A stretch of DNA of 64,000 nt from Globisporangium splendens. Taxonomy: Eukaryota; Oomycota; Peronosporomycetes; Pythiales; Pythiaceae. The stretch lies in contig VFIW01000083.1 in NCBI GenBank assembly GCA_006386115.1, forward strand, positions 147,706-211,705, written 5' to 3'. The position numbers were made by a program, and so were the translations under genes. This document shows positions 36,407 to 47,829 of the stretch, piece by piece (positions within the stretch are counted from its first letter, which is position 1; every line of letters begins with the position of its first letter). Under the pieces are notes generated by a model. The model was not told the DNA's origin. It saw only the letters and a program-made list of their open reading frames with translations, and made no database searches.

Positions 36407-38119
36407 ATGGCGGCGCTGCGGGAGCTCGTGGAAAAGCGCAACGTCCGCTCGATCCTCTTCCAGTTCTCGCGCGCTACGGCAACCAACGTGTTCTGGAGCA
36501 GCGAGGCGCCGCAGGTTCGCAACGCGCATGCTTGCATGGGTGTACGTATTGCTGCGTACAGAGTGCTCATTGTGTTCTCTCTCTTTCTCCTTCTTGCAAT
36601 GCTGCCTGTTCTGCAGATCCTTCGAGCCTTGAAAATGTATGTGCTGGTGCACGGAGTACGTTGAGCTTGTGGTATTTCCTTCTGGTGGTCTGACAATGAA
36701 TGCTGTTGTGAACTTGCCATCAATACACTGCGCACAGCCACGGCTTTCGCTTGGGGTACATTGGCGAGCAATGGACGGACGAGGTACGGGTGAGTGAGTG
36801 CGGCAATGAATCAACACATGCATTTCGTGGACTGAATCCACTACGTTGTCTTTCGATGCAGTTAAGGAAGCATGACAGTGAGATTGGGTCGGCTTTTGAC
36901 TTTGTCCAGTACGGCAAAGAGGTACGAAACGATGCATCTTGCGCTTCGCTGGTGATATTCATCATGAGAATGAGTTGTAACTGATATTTACGCATTGTGC
37001 TTCTGTAAGATCGGTGCATCAGCACTGTACTCTCGCGCTGCTGAGAGCCTAAACGTACCGCTCCAGCGAACTGTACTTGTGACGGAGCAAGGCATTGCAG
37101 ACAACGATGCATTCGAATTCCGCAAAATGGCGACTGCCGTCATAGATATCAGTGCCGATGCTCCCGACCAGCCAGCTCAACAGCTAGCAAAGTTCACGAA
37201 AGGTATGACGTCTTCTCTTAGTGACAAGGATGCAATACCTATGGCAGATCAGTTGATTTTTGTGATACATGCATAAAACCACGTGCTGCCTTGTAGATTT
37301 GCTGAGCATCGACAACTGCCTGGACACGTCAGAGCGCTGCTTCGGTCCCTTCCGCGTGCGGTTTTCCCAGATCTTCTACGAGAGCCCGCTGTCGTTCGCG
37401 CTCGTCAATCTCAAGCCGATCGTTCCAGGTAGTCTTTCTCAAAAGCACAGCGATGCTTTATGCTTTCGAATTAGACTCATCAATTTGCATCGCTTTGTGT
37501 TTGCGAGTAGGCCATGTCCTGGTAATCCCCAAACGGTGCGTGGATCGCTTTCAACAGCTCGATGTCGATGAAGTGGCGGACATTTGGTACACTGCTCAGG
37601 TGCGTGATACCTCGGCTTTCGCGCCGACATTTCCATGCAATAACGAATAGCTGGCTGACACGCTGTTGCTGTGCTTTGTAGCTTGTTGGCAAAACGATCG
37701 AAAAGCATTTTGGGGCCAGCTCTCTCACATTCGCGATTCAGGTAGACACGAAGCGACTTTGATGATGCGTTCTCGGATGAAACTTTTCCAACAAATTGAC
37801 TGCTCTGTAGGACGGTGAAGCTGCTGGCCAGACAGTGAGGCATGTGCACATCCACATTTTACCGCGTGCACCAGCAGATTTTGTGAACAACGACGACATT
37901 TACACCGAGGTATGCGCGAAAAGCTCAGACTGTGGTCATCTTATAGGGCTATGCTGATTTACACATGTTGACTTCCTGTATACTACCTACTCGGAACAGA
38001 TCGAGAAACATGAGCGAAGCCTCAAAGTGGACAATGAAACGCGAACTCCCCATAGCGAAGACGAAATGGCCCTCGAAGCCTCCACGCTTCGCCAACTTTT
38101 CCCAAGTCACTTGAACTGA
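36407..38119 (+). CDS. Fhit-type HIT hydrolase with HAD-like N-terminus
   Basis: Ten short exons: 36407-36514, 36617-36636, 36738-36783, 36862-36921, 37010-37202, 37297-37428, 37511-37599, 37682-37741, 37811-37909, 38000-38119; 308 residues, all junctions in phase. Residues about 160-265 form a HIT domain: [21 protein letters not shown] and the catalytic triad HVHIH (247-251). This matches Fhit, which cleaves diadenosine polyphosphates such as Ap3A to AMP plus ADP. Fhit proteins are usually near 150 residues. The extra 155 N-terminal residues resemble a HAD-family core ([35 protein letters not shown]) without its DxD nucleophile, so this part may be non-catalytic. Two exons are only 20 and 46 bp, so the gene is easily mis-annotated. 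Confidence 0.88.
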
Positions 38120-38835
38120 GAGAGCAATCAAGGGTAGCTGCTTCATAATGAAATGTGTTCATCGTCATGGATCACATACTATCGGTACACCAGTGCTGAA
38201 ACTGCATTCACATGCATTTTTAACTCGTGGACACTGACCATGGGGCAATGTCCAACGCGTAAGAGCAGTAGCAAGAACGTGAGTCTTTGTAGTTCTTGCT
38301 ATTCTGCGATTTTCCAAGTCACCCGCATCCGCTATTACAATTGGTAGCACTTGCTTGGACGTCAGTGTCAATGCTGCTGGGCAACCAGACGCACAATATT
38401 TGTGCCCATTCGAGGTCCCAGGAAGTCGAGTCAATTTTTCGAATTGCTTCGATGGATGGATGTGATGAAAGGTCAGACCTTCACTTGCACAGACAATGAG
38501 GCTCCCACATCACATGGGTTCTCGAGTCGGGAGAGTGTGGGTTTCGCCCACATGGGTTTTACCACCTCTTCCGAACCCACCCACTACCTACAGTTCGGGA
38601 CACATTAACATGTGTCACTCAGGAACACTGTACGTAGCCACTTGCATATCAGCCAATAGGACTAAGCCGTTAAGATTTAATCCCATTGGAACTGGACATC
38701 CGACTATCTACCAATCGGAGACACCGCAGGAACAACCCATCAGATTTACACTTCAAACCTTAAGATTTCAATTCACTTCTCTTTTTGCACGTTACCGCGC
38801 AAAGCTCCCTCCCTTCTCTCTGTGCGCAGCGTTAC
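38120..38835. other. Intergenic, Fhit 3' flank to gypsy-1
   Basis: About 700 bp, no credible gene. It includes a short stretch with repeated GGGTT and CCCAC motifs near 38515-38580. The five bases before the LTR are GTTAC. Confidence 0.5.
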
Positions 38836-39483
38836 TGTGAGAGGGCGCTGTTCCAAACAGTCCCTCAAACACGGCACACACGCTTGTGCCAGAGGAAACG
38901 TCTCCCGACTTGGAGGGAGGAAGGAAGACTTGAGGGCTTGGTTGTAAAATTGCAACTGAATTAAAATGCTTATGGTTCCTGTCGCTACATGTAAATGAAC
39001 CCCAAGGGATCCTACAGGTTTTATAACTAAAACCTAAACATACACAATAAAACCTATGAATCTGATATATAAAACCTTGGGTACACTGAGGTTGAACCTA
39101 CGGGATCTCCTGGAAACTTGAACTTGAAGTCCCGTGGAAAATTCCCTGCAAAGTGATTGGCTCGCGCCACACTTTAGGTGGCAGAGACACGTCGGTCTCA
39201 TCACCAGTGCAGTTTCCCAAGTAGGAACCATCACTCAGTACTTGATTAGTACATGGATGTCATCGCTCTGTACTGATTAGTACATGTGAACAACATTCTG
39301 CACTGATCAGCACAGAGAGCGCTCGTGACGTCATGGGATGACGTCACATGTGCATGTGGGGATTGTCGTACTGTAATCCCTTTGTTAATTGTCTCTCCAC
39401 AATGCACACTGAAGGTGGTGTGTGGCACACTAGATCTGGGAACAGATCCACCTTCATGTAATGGCTAGGTATAACCCATTACA
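38836..39483 (-). repeat. Gypsy-1 3' LTR
   Basis: On the minus strand it begins TGTAATGGG and ends CTCTCACA; it pairs with 44835-45488. A run of TATATAAAACC lies near 39067 on the plus strand. I see no obvious purine tract on its inner side. Confidence 0.88.
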
Positions 39484-42400
39484 TGGAGTCGGTGAAGGAC
39501 CAGTCCTTGGACGTCCTACAACTCTTGTACGCCGAGAAGAATCTCCAAAGCGATGAGCTGTTTGCTCTTCGCAATCAAGTGGAGAGTCTTCAAGATCAGC
39601 TTGGTCGTCTACAAAAGACTTCGTAGGATCAGCTGATCCGCTTGGAAGGTAAGGCTTCAGTCTACCCACATAAAATGTCGGGTGTAGACGCATGCGTGTA
39701 GGTATGTCTAGCGTATAGGCATCACCATTGCATTTCACTACCTTGAACGGTCCAATGAACCTTGGCAGAAGCTTCGAGCTTCCCAGGTTGGACACTGCGT
39801 GTTCAGGTAGGTTCGCCGTGCTAAGTAATACAAGATCATTGATCTTATACACTTGCTTGTTCTTCCTTCCGCTCTTGTCTGCTTGTTCCTTTTGCAGATC
39901 CTGAGCCTTCGCGATTGCGTCTCGAACAAACCTCACAACGGCTTGTCTCCTCACAACAAAGTCATCGACTTGCTGCTCTTCACGACTTGTTAGGTCGTCG
40001 AGGGGTTTCATCGAGTCAAAATTGGCTTTTAACTCGGCAACAGCATTCAGGTCATACGACGACTGCGGCTTATTGCCTTTAGCCGTAGTCCCTCCCTCAC
40101 TTAAGGTAGAGACCTCACCCATTATGGAAACAGGCACTCGAGGATGAATGCCATAGTTCACATAAAATGGAGAGTGACCCGTCGAGACATGCGTGGAGTT
40201 GTTCAACGCAAACTCGGCAAGAGGGAGAAACTCACTCCACTCTTTGAAAGACGTTGCGTAGCTTCGCAACACGTCTTCAAGGACACGATTCACTCGTTCA
40301 GTTTGACCATCCGTTTCAGGATGTGCCGCTGTCGACATGGCCAACTTGGTGTCCAGAAGTCCGAACAGTGCACGCCAGAACTTGGACGTAAACCGAGTGT
40401 CACGGTCAGACACGATCTCAACGGGCAGGCCATGCAGACGGAATACGACGTCTACAAAGACCTTGGCCGTCATTTCGGCTGAGATCTTGTCCGAAACAGG
40501 CGCAAGATGGACCATCTTGCTGAATCGGTCCACAAACACAAGGATGCCATTGCGTCTGTGTTTGTCACGTGGAAGTCCGAATATGAAATCCATACTCACA
40601 GACTTCCAACTGTCCGAAGGGACAGGTAATGAACGAAGTGTGGCCTGAGTGGAACCAGAAGGTTTCACTCGTTGGCAGATCTCGCAAGTCCTCACATACT
40701 TGCTAACCCACGTGTACATGTGTGGCCAGTAGTAATCCCGGGAAAGACTGAGAAACGTTTTCTCACGTCCGAGATGGCCACCCGAAGGGCTGTCATGGTA
40801 CTCATACAAGAGTCGATGACGCAGACCTTCGTCGTTGGGAACAACAACCCTTGCTGTGTCCCCTTCTTCAACCGCGTAGTACAACAACCCATTGTGTACT
40901 CGGAAGCGGTGAACTCGCGACCTTGTGCGTGACGGAAGACCTTGCAGTGCTTTGTCCGAAGGGTCCTTGAAGTACTTCAACAAGTCCTGACATGTTTCGT
41001 CAGACTTGTACCCTTCGACGATCTCTTCTCGCACTGTAGTCGTTGCTTGCACCGCGATCGCTTGAACATCTTCACAGAGTCGACACGCTCCGTCCGTGTC
41101 TTCACTCTTGGTCTTCGGATCATAATCCGGACGTCTTGAAAGCGCATCGGCTAAGATGTTCGTCTTGCCTGGCTTGTAGTGTACAACAAAGTTGTACTCT
41201 GCAAAGAAAGAGAACCATCTCGCCATTCTTTGCGACAAGTGAGGAGTCTTCACTGCCGTACGCAGCGACGCATGATCTGTGTAGATCGCGAAGCGCTCCT
41301 CTCCAAGCAGATACACACGGAACTTGACCAAAGAATACTTCATCGCAAGAAGTTCTTTGTCGTGAACTGGGTAGTTCCGTTCTGCGGGTCGGAGCTGTCG
41401 TGACTGATACGACACAACTCGCTCATGACCCTCATCATCGTGTTGCATCAAGGCGCAACCGATGGCATAGTCGCTTGCATCGCAAACCACATGAAAAGGC
41501 TTGTCGTGGTTTGCGATTGCCAGCACGGGAGCTTCTCGCAGACTCCTCTTCACTTCGGCAAACGCTGCTTGGTGGTCGCTGGACCACTCCCACTCAATGT
41601 CCTTCTTCAGGAGCTGTGTGAGGGGTTGCACCAACGCTGCATAATTGCGCGTGTACTTGTGCAAGTAGTTGGCCAAACCCAACCATTGTCGTAGCTGTTT
41701 GACGTTCTGAGGCACAGGCCAATCGTCAATAGCTTTGACCTTCTCCGGATCGACTCGAACGCCATGCTTTCCCACAAAGCAGCCGAGAACGGGGATCTCT
41801 GGTGCAAAGAATATGCACTTCTTCAGGTTAGCGTAGAGCTTGTTCTCACGCATGACCTGAAAGACTTGACGAAGATGATCGAGATGAACATCGACATCAG
41901 ACTTCCCATTCGCGGCCTTACTATGAACGAAAATATCGTCAAAGTAACTCGGTGCAAATGTTCGCAAAGGACGAAGAACGTTCGTGACCATTCGATTGAA
42001 GGTCGCAGGAGCATTCTTCAGTCCCTGTGGCATCACTAACCATTCCCACAGCATACCACTCGGGGTACTCACTGCAGTTAGTGGAACATCATCTTCGCGC
42101 ATTCGAATCTGATAGAACCCATCTTTCAGATCGATAGCACTGAAGACAGTACTGCCAACCATTCCATCAAGGATCATGTCCTTGCGTGGAACCGGAGTCT
42201 GGGCTGGAATGGTAGCGTCGTTCAGCTTGTTGAAAGCGTGGACGATGCGCCAACCACCAGTTGCCTTCTTCACACAGAAGGTTGGGCTACAATGTGGAGA
42301 CTTGCTCTCGCACATGACCAGCCTTAGCACGTTGCGCAAAGAACTCGTCGATCGCAACGACTTGTTCCTTTGGCAACGGCCACTGTCTTGTGATACAGTA

Positions 42401-43819
42401 CTTTGTGCCAGGAAGTACATCAATCTCGTGACGAATGCCTCTATCGAATGGCAGTTCGTCCGGTACCTTGTCTGGGAATATGTCCTCATATTCCTTGACA
42501 AGTTCATACACGGGGTTCTTCTTGAGGGCGTCCCATGACTGCTCCTCGAACCTTTCCTTCCGTGTCTTTTCGTCCAACACATCCGCACTCGATGCTGTGT
42601 TGACGAAGCCTTCGTCGATCTTTTCGACGATCATACACACCTGCGCAATATCGCCTCTCGCTAGGCTGCGCTCCAGTGTCTTCCTGCTGATCGACGGCAA
42701 GGGAATCAACTCTTCGACTGAACTTGGAGGATTTTCAATCTTCACGTGACGGATTACATCCACGTCACCTTCTTCGTTGTAGATCGCGATATTCACAAAC
42801 TCGCTTGGAATGTCTTGTGCTTGGACACTCCCTTCGTCATCACCACTTGTACCTTGATCAGGGGCACCCAAAACTCTTGACGGAACACTTCTCTTGCTGG
42901 TCTTCTTCTTCTTGTCTTGGGAAGGGTGTCTGTTCCACTTCCATTCACTCTTGTCAACGCCGTCGCGAACCTTCTCGTCGTCGATGGCAAAGGATGCAGT
43001 CTCTTTCTGGCGCCTGACTGCTCCACCTCCAGTAGTCTTCTTCAAGATGGGTACCGCCTGTGAACATGGGGGGCCATCGCACACCGCAATATCACGAGGG
43101 TCATCTGGGATCTCTTCCACAGATGTATACACCCACACCACTTCATCCGTTGTCACACAGCTCAAGTCAACATTGCGTGACTTGTCAACGGAGATCTTCA
43201 TCTTCATCCAGTCAATGCTAGGTTGATAACGCTTCAGCCACGGCATGCCCAGAATCAGATCAAACTTGTCATCGAGGTCGAGTAAAATGAACTCGTCTTC
43301 ACCTCGGAAATCTTCACACTTGATTGCCAAGCGCACCACGCGCTTTGGCATCTTCACAGTTGACCCGTTGGCCAACCGGATAATCATCGTCTTCTCTTCA
43401 TTCGCATCAGGCATTGATACTTTATGCCTGACGATCACTTCATTTCGAACAAAGTTGTTCGACGCACCAGTGTCGACCAAAGCACGTAGAGGCGTTGCAA
43501 TACCGTCTACATGAACTTTGAGAACGATCAAACTTGACGTTTGACTGACACTGTTCTCCCTCGTGGAAACTGCATGTGCATCATGCACATAGGGGCCAGA
43601 GTCCTGTGTTTCCGCAACATCCACAGTCCTCTTTTCCGGGCCAGTAGGAGGCCCCACCCCTACTGTCCATTCCCGTTTTTTGGCCCAGGTGACCGCTCGA
43701 ACCGACGACCGTAAGAACGATCGTGGTTGTTCGAGCGAGCACCTTGTGTCATTTGCCGACCCGGCAAAGACGCCTTGCAGTTCCGAGCAATGTGACCCGG
43801 CTTCCCGCAACGGAAACAC
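39454..43819 (-). CDS. Gypsy-1 Pol (protease, RT, RNase H, integrase), frameshifted
   Basis: Two frames. The protease part (43819-42287, real from about 43660) has VDTGASNNF and the family DKFDLILGMPWL. The RT-integrase part (42588-39454) takes over near 42310, so one frameshift separates them. RT shows YFDDIF, RNase H shows YTDHASL, and the integrase has a zinc site (HEYHDSPSGGHLG...CEICQRVK) and DRDTRFTSKFW...ETDGQTERVNR. It ends LHPTFYVGRLKPY without a chromodomain; the last codons enter the LTR. The frameshift makes this copy probably inactive unless it uses programmed shifting. Confidence 0.88.
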
Positions 43820-44708
43820 TTCCCATCGTTGCGAGGACGCTCATTTCCAGGCGTGGAAATGTACGAGATGTCCATAGGCTCGGGACCATCATGCGCAACA
43901 TTCGATTGCCGCATAGGTCTCGACGCAACCCTTGGAGCTTCGCTTGCTTCATACTGAACTCTTCTTGCATCGCACGTTCAATGGCTTCATCCAGCGTCTT
44001 GGGATACTCGCGGAACAGTTGGTTCCGAATCGGACCATCGTTCAGACCCGCCATGAATGTCACAACTTGCGTCGAAACGTCAATCGGCTCGTCAACGATG
44101 CTCGACACCAAGTAGCGAGCACGTTGTGCATACGAGTGAAGGTCGAAACGGCCTTGACGAAGCTTGAGGAACTCGGCACGCGCACGGAACTCACTCTGCG
44201 GAGGTTCAAACGCCTTCTTGAGTTCGGTCTTGAAATGGCCGTAGCTGGGGAAGCAGTTTAGATCCGCTAAACGCTTCCCATAAGCCCAGCTCTTCGCACG
44301 ACCCGCAAGGTTGGACATCGCGAACAACACTTGCTGCGAAGGGTCTCGCAGTTGTCTTGCAGTGATGGCTGCATCCAACTCCACGAACCATCTCGAGAGA
44401 GGTTCGTTCTCTCCGCCGCGATACGGAGAGACGTCAAGCTTCAATGGCACCGTCCTGAATGAGGAAACAGGGGTTGCGACCTGCTTCCGGGAGGACATGA
44501 TCTCGTGGTGCATGAAGCTGACCACCGCACTCTTCTGGTCCTCCGTAGACGCCGATCGAAGAAGACTGACCACAGCAGCCTCTCCGATGACATCTCGCAT
44601 GCGCTCAAGCGCCATCCACTCATGAGAAGACAAGTGAGGGAAACCCTCAATAGTCAACTCGACAGTTTCCGGTACTGCTGGACCGAGTGGGGTTCCTGTA
44701 GCATCCAT
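43660..44708 (-). CDS. Gypsy-1 Gag, frameshifted
   Basis: Starts at the ATG at 44708. Retrotrans_gag-type helices (WFVELDAAITARQL; LRQGRFDLHSYAQR) run to about 43915. The frame then shifts, and the CCHC knuckle CFRCGKPGHIARNC is read in another frame (43914-43660). In a working Gag both parts form one protein that packages element RNA. Confidence 0.82.
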
Positions 44709-44816
44709 GTCCCAGACAAGGATGCTCGCAGGGTCTTCAGTCTTGGACAGGAATGCGCGACGTGCTCAAAGCCGCGTCGTCAAACCTTTTCACTTCACTG
44801 GGTCGTTGGAAGGACC

Positions 44817-44832
44817 GCTCGAAGTGCTACCA
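44817..44832 (-). other. Gypsy-1 primer-binding site
   Basis: On the minus strand TGGTAGCACT begins two bases inside the LTR and would pair with a tRNA 3' end ...AGTGCTACCA. Gypsy-2 has the same ten bases. Confidence 0.7.
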
Positions 44833-44834
44833 GG

Positions 44835-45488
44835 TGTAAGAGGGCGCTGTTCCAAACAGTCCCTCAAACACGGCACACGCGCTTGTGCCAGAGGAAGCGA
44901 TTCTCCCGACTTGGAGGGAGGAAGGAAGACTTGAGGGCTTTAAGGAAAAATTGCAACTGATATAAAACGTAGTTATGATTCCTGTCGCTACATGTAAATG
45001 AATCCCAAAGGCTCCCACAGGTTTTATAACTAAAACCTAAACATACACAATAAAACCTATGAATCTGATATATAAAACCTTGGGTACACTGAGGTTGAAC
45101 CTGCGAGATCTTCGAGAAGCTTGAACTTGAAGTCCCGTGGAAAATTCCCTGCAAAGTGATTGGCTACAGCCACTCACTTTAGGTGGCAGAGACACGTTGG
45201 TCTCATCACCAACGCAGTTTCCCAAGTAGGAACCATCACTCAGTACTTGATTAGTACATGGATGTCATCACTCTGTACTGATTAGTACATGCGAACAACA
45301 TTCTGCACTGATCAGCACAGAGAGCGCTCGTGACGTCATGGGACGAGGTCACATGTGCATATTGGGACTGTCGTACCGTAATCCCTTTGTTATTTGTCTC
45401 TCCACAATGCACACTGAAGGTGGTGTGTGGCACACTAGATCTGGGAACAGATCCGCCTTCATGTAATGGCTAGGTATAGCCCATTACA
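44835..45488 (-). repeat. Gypsy-1 5' LTR
   Basis: Pairs with 38836-39483; six bases longer and several percent diverged by eye. Its outer end joins the inverted gag fragment directly. Confidence 0.88.
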
Positions 45489-45586
45489 AGTTGACTATTG
45501 AGGGTTTCCCTCACTTGTCTTCTCATGAGTGGATGGCGCTGGAACGGATACGAAACGTCGTCGAAGAGGCTGCTGTGGTCAGTCTG
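45489..45586 (+). pseudogene. Inverted gypsy-1-type gag fragment
   Basis: Ninety-eight bases on the plus strand encode LTIEGFPHLSSHEWMALER and about a dozen further residues, matching the start of gypsy-1 Gag (minus strand) with several substitutions. It is squeezed between the gypsy-1 5' LTR and the gypsy-2 3' LTR, with no gag start or leader. Confidence 0.85.
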
Positions 45587-46134
45587 TGTAACCGGACACT
45601 TCCGAGTTACGCAGCACGGTACGTGTGTGAGGAAGCGTGTGCACGACTTCTCTCAAGGACTCTGTTCCAAGAACTGTTGCCTGCTTCCTGCAGTGCAACG
45701 ATCGGTTACCTATAGATCTCTATAGAGTAACCGTCAATAACTAAAGGCTTAGTCAGAGGTAAAAATGGAACTGTTTATTTGTTGGGGGTTGCCCTTTGCA
45801 GGACACCCTGAGTTATCTTTAGTTCACTATCTAGCATAGTGAACTTCCGCTTATTTCACTGTGGACATAAGTGAATGGCTCTGAATTGCCGTGTTATTCA
45901 ATTGGTCTAAAAGCATATAGTTTTAGCCTATGAGAGTCGTGTCTGTGACCGACCTCTAATCAGAGTAGCTTGGCTGCCTTTGTGGTTCGAGTGGGTGCGG
46001 CGAACCTAATGGGTCGGCAGCCTAGGTGTTTCTCGTAGCTAAGTACGGAAACTTTAGTTGCATGCGGACTTAGTCCAATGCCAATAGGTTGAGCTAAGTT
46101 GCTGCGGTGCAACTTAGCGTGTGACCCCGTTACA
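45587..46134 (-). repeat. Gypsy-2 3' LTR
   Basis: Begins TGTAACGGGG and ends CCGGTTACA on the minus strand. Paired with 53445-53992. Confidence 0.92.
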
Positions 46135-46146
46135 CCACCCCCCACC
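46135..46146 (-). other. Gypsy-2 polypurine tract
   Basis: Minus-strand AGGTGGGGGGTGG directly precedes the 3' LTR. Confidence 0.75.
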
Positions 46147-46299
46147 TAAAGTGCGAAACACGGGAGTGGTCCTGAAAGAGTGGTGGTCACGCTACGACGC
46201 ACGAAGTCGTGGTCAGTATTCTTCGGGAGAGGCACTGCGAACACGCGTGCAAATCTCTCCGAAAAGCATCGCAACATCACAAGTGTGAACGCACACGTG

Positions 46300-47829
46300 A
46301 TGGCGACGAACAAATTGGTGCGCGAAAAGACCGCCCGAAGCGCGAGCGGTCCTGCAGAAGGACTCGTTCAACGACTGCAGAAGCTCGGCGCTGAGAAGCG
46401 CGAGGCGGCAAGCGCAAAACAACGCGCTGCGGTCACGTCTGCCACGGAAGACGTGAGCATGAGCGACGACGAGTCGACTCAATCGAAGACTGCTCCTGAT
46501 GGTGTCAGTGAGCTACACTTTGGTGATCTCCCTGTCATCAAGCCGATGAGCAGGGCAAGCGACGCCGATGACGACACGGCAGTCGACTACCAAGAGTACT
46601 CACCCGAGGAAGGGGAGGAAGAGGAAGGCATCACCGTGAGGCGCAACTCCATCGACGAGTGGGTCGAGTGTGAGGAGCTGCGTTACGGGAGCGGTAGCCC
46701 CGAACTGCACGAGTTGGAGCGAAATCCCTCGGCAGACGTCTCGATTTATCGGACGGAGGAAGAGAATGACGTCGCAAAGACTGTCAATGAAAGGAAGAAG
46801 GGGGAGGTCATCATTACCAACAATGAGACCGGACTGGAACCACCACCAAAAGGTTCCGTCCATTTTTCGCTTCCCATAATGCCGCCGCCAAAGGAATGGC
46901 CGACAGCGAAAACCCCGGCAAATTTACTTGCACGGACGCGGGTTCCACTCGAGAGGTATGACTCCGAGTTCGCGCGATGGCGCGAAGCCGATCTGCGAGG
47001 ACGTGATGGGGCACTGCGCGTGCACCCGATCCCGGTTATCCTTTACGAAGGTGAGACCGAGGATCATTATAAAACCGCGTTCTTGGCATCAAGAACCGGT
47101 GTGAAACGCTTTGGGGCTGCGCGTACATTGGCCACCGATCCTGGGGCACAACGTAGCCAGCGCATGCAATTTGCTGTGCAGCGCGTACAAAAGTACCGCG
47201 AAGCAACAAAGAGTGATGACCGTGCTCGCACGAGTCTCGGTATTAACAAGCGACAGATGGACGAGTCTCACTCGCCATCAACGCACGCTCAAAAGCATGA
47301 CCATGTCGGGAACGTCCTCGAGGAGGTGCTCAGCAGGCTCCCATGTGCTCTGCGACAAATCGTATCCACGCCACTTCACAAGGTAGTGGGTGTTCCCCTT
47401 GCGCCGCTGCACACGCAGCAGGCGCTCGACATGGTAGTGGCGCTGTCCCTGCTTATCAATCAGCGGGACCAGTGGCGCCCTACCGCGCTTCAGCATCGGT
47501 GGTTACACCAGATGCGATGGTTCAGATGGTTCACGCGAACGCATCGTCTTTGGGGGGCGCTACAGCAAGACGTCCGTATTCTTCGCCAGCAATATCTGGA
47601 CGAGACCTCGCTGTTAAAGCAGAGGGTGACGGCGCTTGAGACGGAGCTGAGGGAAGCTCGTCAGATGCTGGTGGAGTACCATGTCCGCGGGAAGAACTTC
47701 CACGCGAAGTACGCTCCGCGAGTGAAGACGCTTTGGGAGAGGCACAACGCGCTCGTGTCTCGATGGGCGGCGTCTGAGCCCCCTGATGAGACCGACGTGC
47801 TCCCGCACTGGGATAAGAATCCGCAGTAA
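46300..47829 (+). CDS. Antisense ORF in gypsy-2, unknown protein
   Basis: Open for 509 residues from the ATG at 46300 (MATNKLVREK), on the strand opposite gag-pol. Features: basic N-terminus, acidic stretch (YQEYSPEEGEEEEG), a Pro-rich segment, a WRPTALQHRW block, and a heptad-rich coiled coil near the C-terminus (LLKQRVTALETELREARQML). The first 1 kb faces no sense ORF. The last 550 bp overlap the antisense of the chromodomain and integrase tail. I recognise no family. Some plant Tat-lineage Ty3 elements (Grande, RIRE2) carry an antisense ORF in the same place; whether this one is related is unknown. It could be expressed from an antisense promoter in or near the 3' LTR. Confidence 0.6.
   Translation: MATNKLVREKTARSASGPAEGLVQRLQKLGAEKREAASAKQRAAVTSATEDVSMSDDESTQSKTAPDGVSELHFGDLPVIKPMSRASDADDDTAVDYQEYSPEEGEEEEGITVRRNSIDEWVECEELRYGSGSPELHELERNPSADVSIYRTEEENDVAKTVNERKKGEVIITNNETGLEPPPKGSVHFSLPIMPPPKEWPTAKTPANLLARTRVPLERYDSEFARWREADLRGRDGALRVHPIPVILYEGETEDHYKTAFLASRTGVKRFGAARTLATDPGAQRSQRMQFAVQRVQKYREATKSDDRARTSLGINKRQMDESHSPSTHAQKHDHVGNVLEEVLSRLPCALRQIVSTPLHKVVGVPLAPLHTQQALDMVVALSLLINQRDQWRPTALQHRWLHQMRWFRWFTRTHRLWGALQQDVRILRQQYLDETSLLKQRVTALETELREARQMLVEYHVRGKNFHAKYAPRVKTLWERHNALVSRWAASEPPDETDVLPHWDKNPQ
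47278..47496 (-). CDS. Gypsy-2 chromodomain segment
   Basis: Encodes YHVERLLRVQRRKGNTHYLV, then KWRGYDLSQSTWEPAEHL: a clear chromodomain with its aromatic residues. It is out of frame with the integrase, and stop codons in two frames lie between them. Chromodomains steer chromovirus integration to marked chromatin. Confidence 0.85.
   Translation of the reverse strand: MLKRGRAPLVPLIDKQGQRHYHVERLLRVQRRKGNTHYLVKWRGYDLSQSTWEPAEHLLEDVPDMVMLLSVR

Larger units (their letters stand above)
38836..45488 (-). mobile_element. Ty3/gypsy retrotransposon 1 (decayed coding)
   Basis: LTRs 38836-39483 (648 bp) and 44835-45488 (654 bp) enclose gag and pol on the minus strand. The element has frameshifts between gag, zinc knuckle, protease and RT. 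No 5-bp duplication flanks it: GTTAC on the left, AGTTG on the right. On the right it abuts an inverted piece of a related gag. Integrase follows RNase H and there is no chromodomain. Confidence 0.92.
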
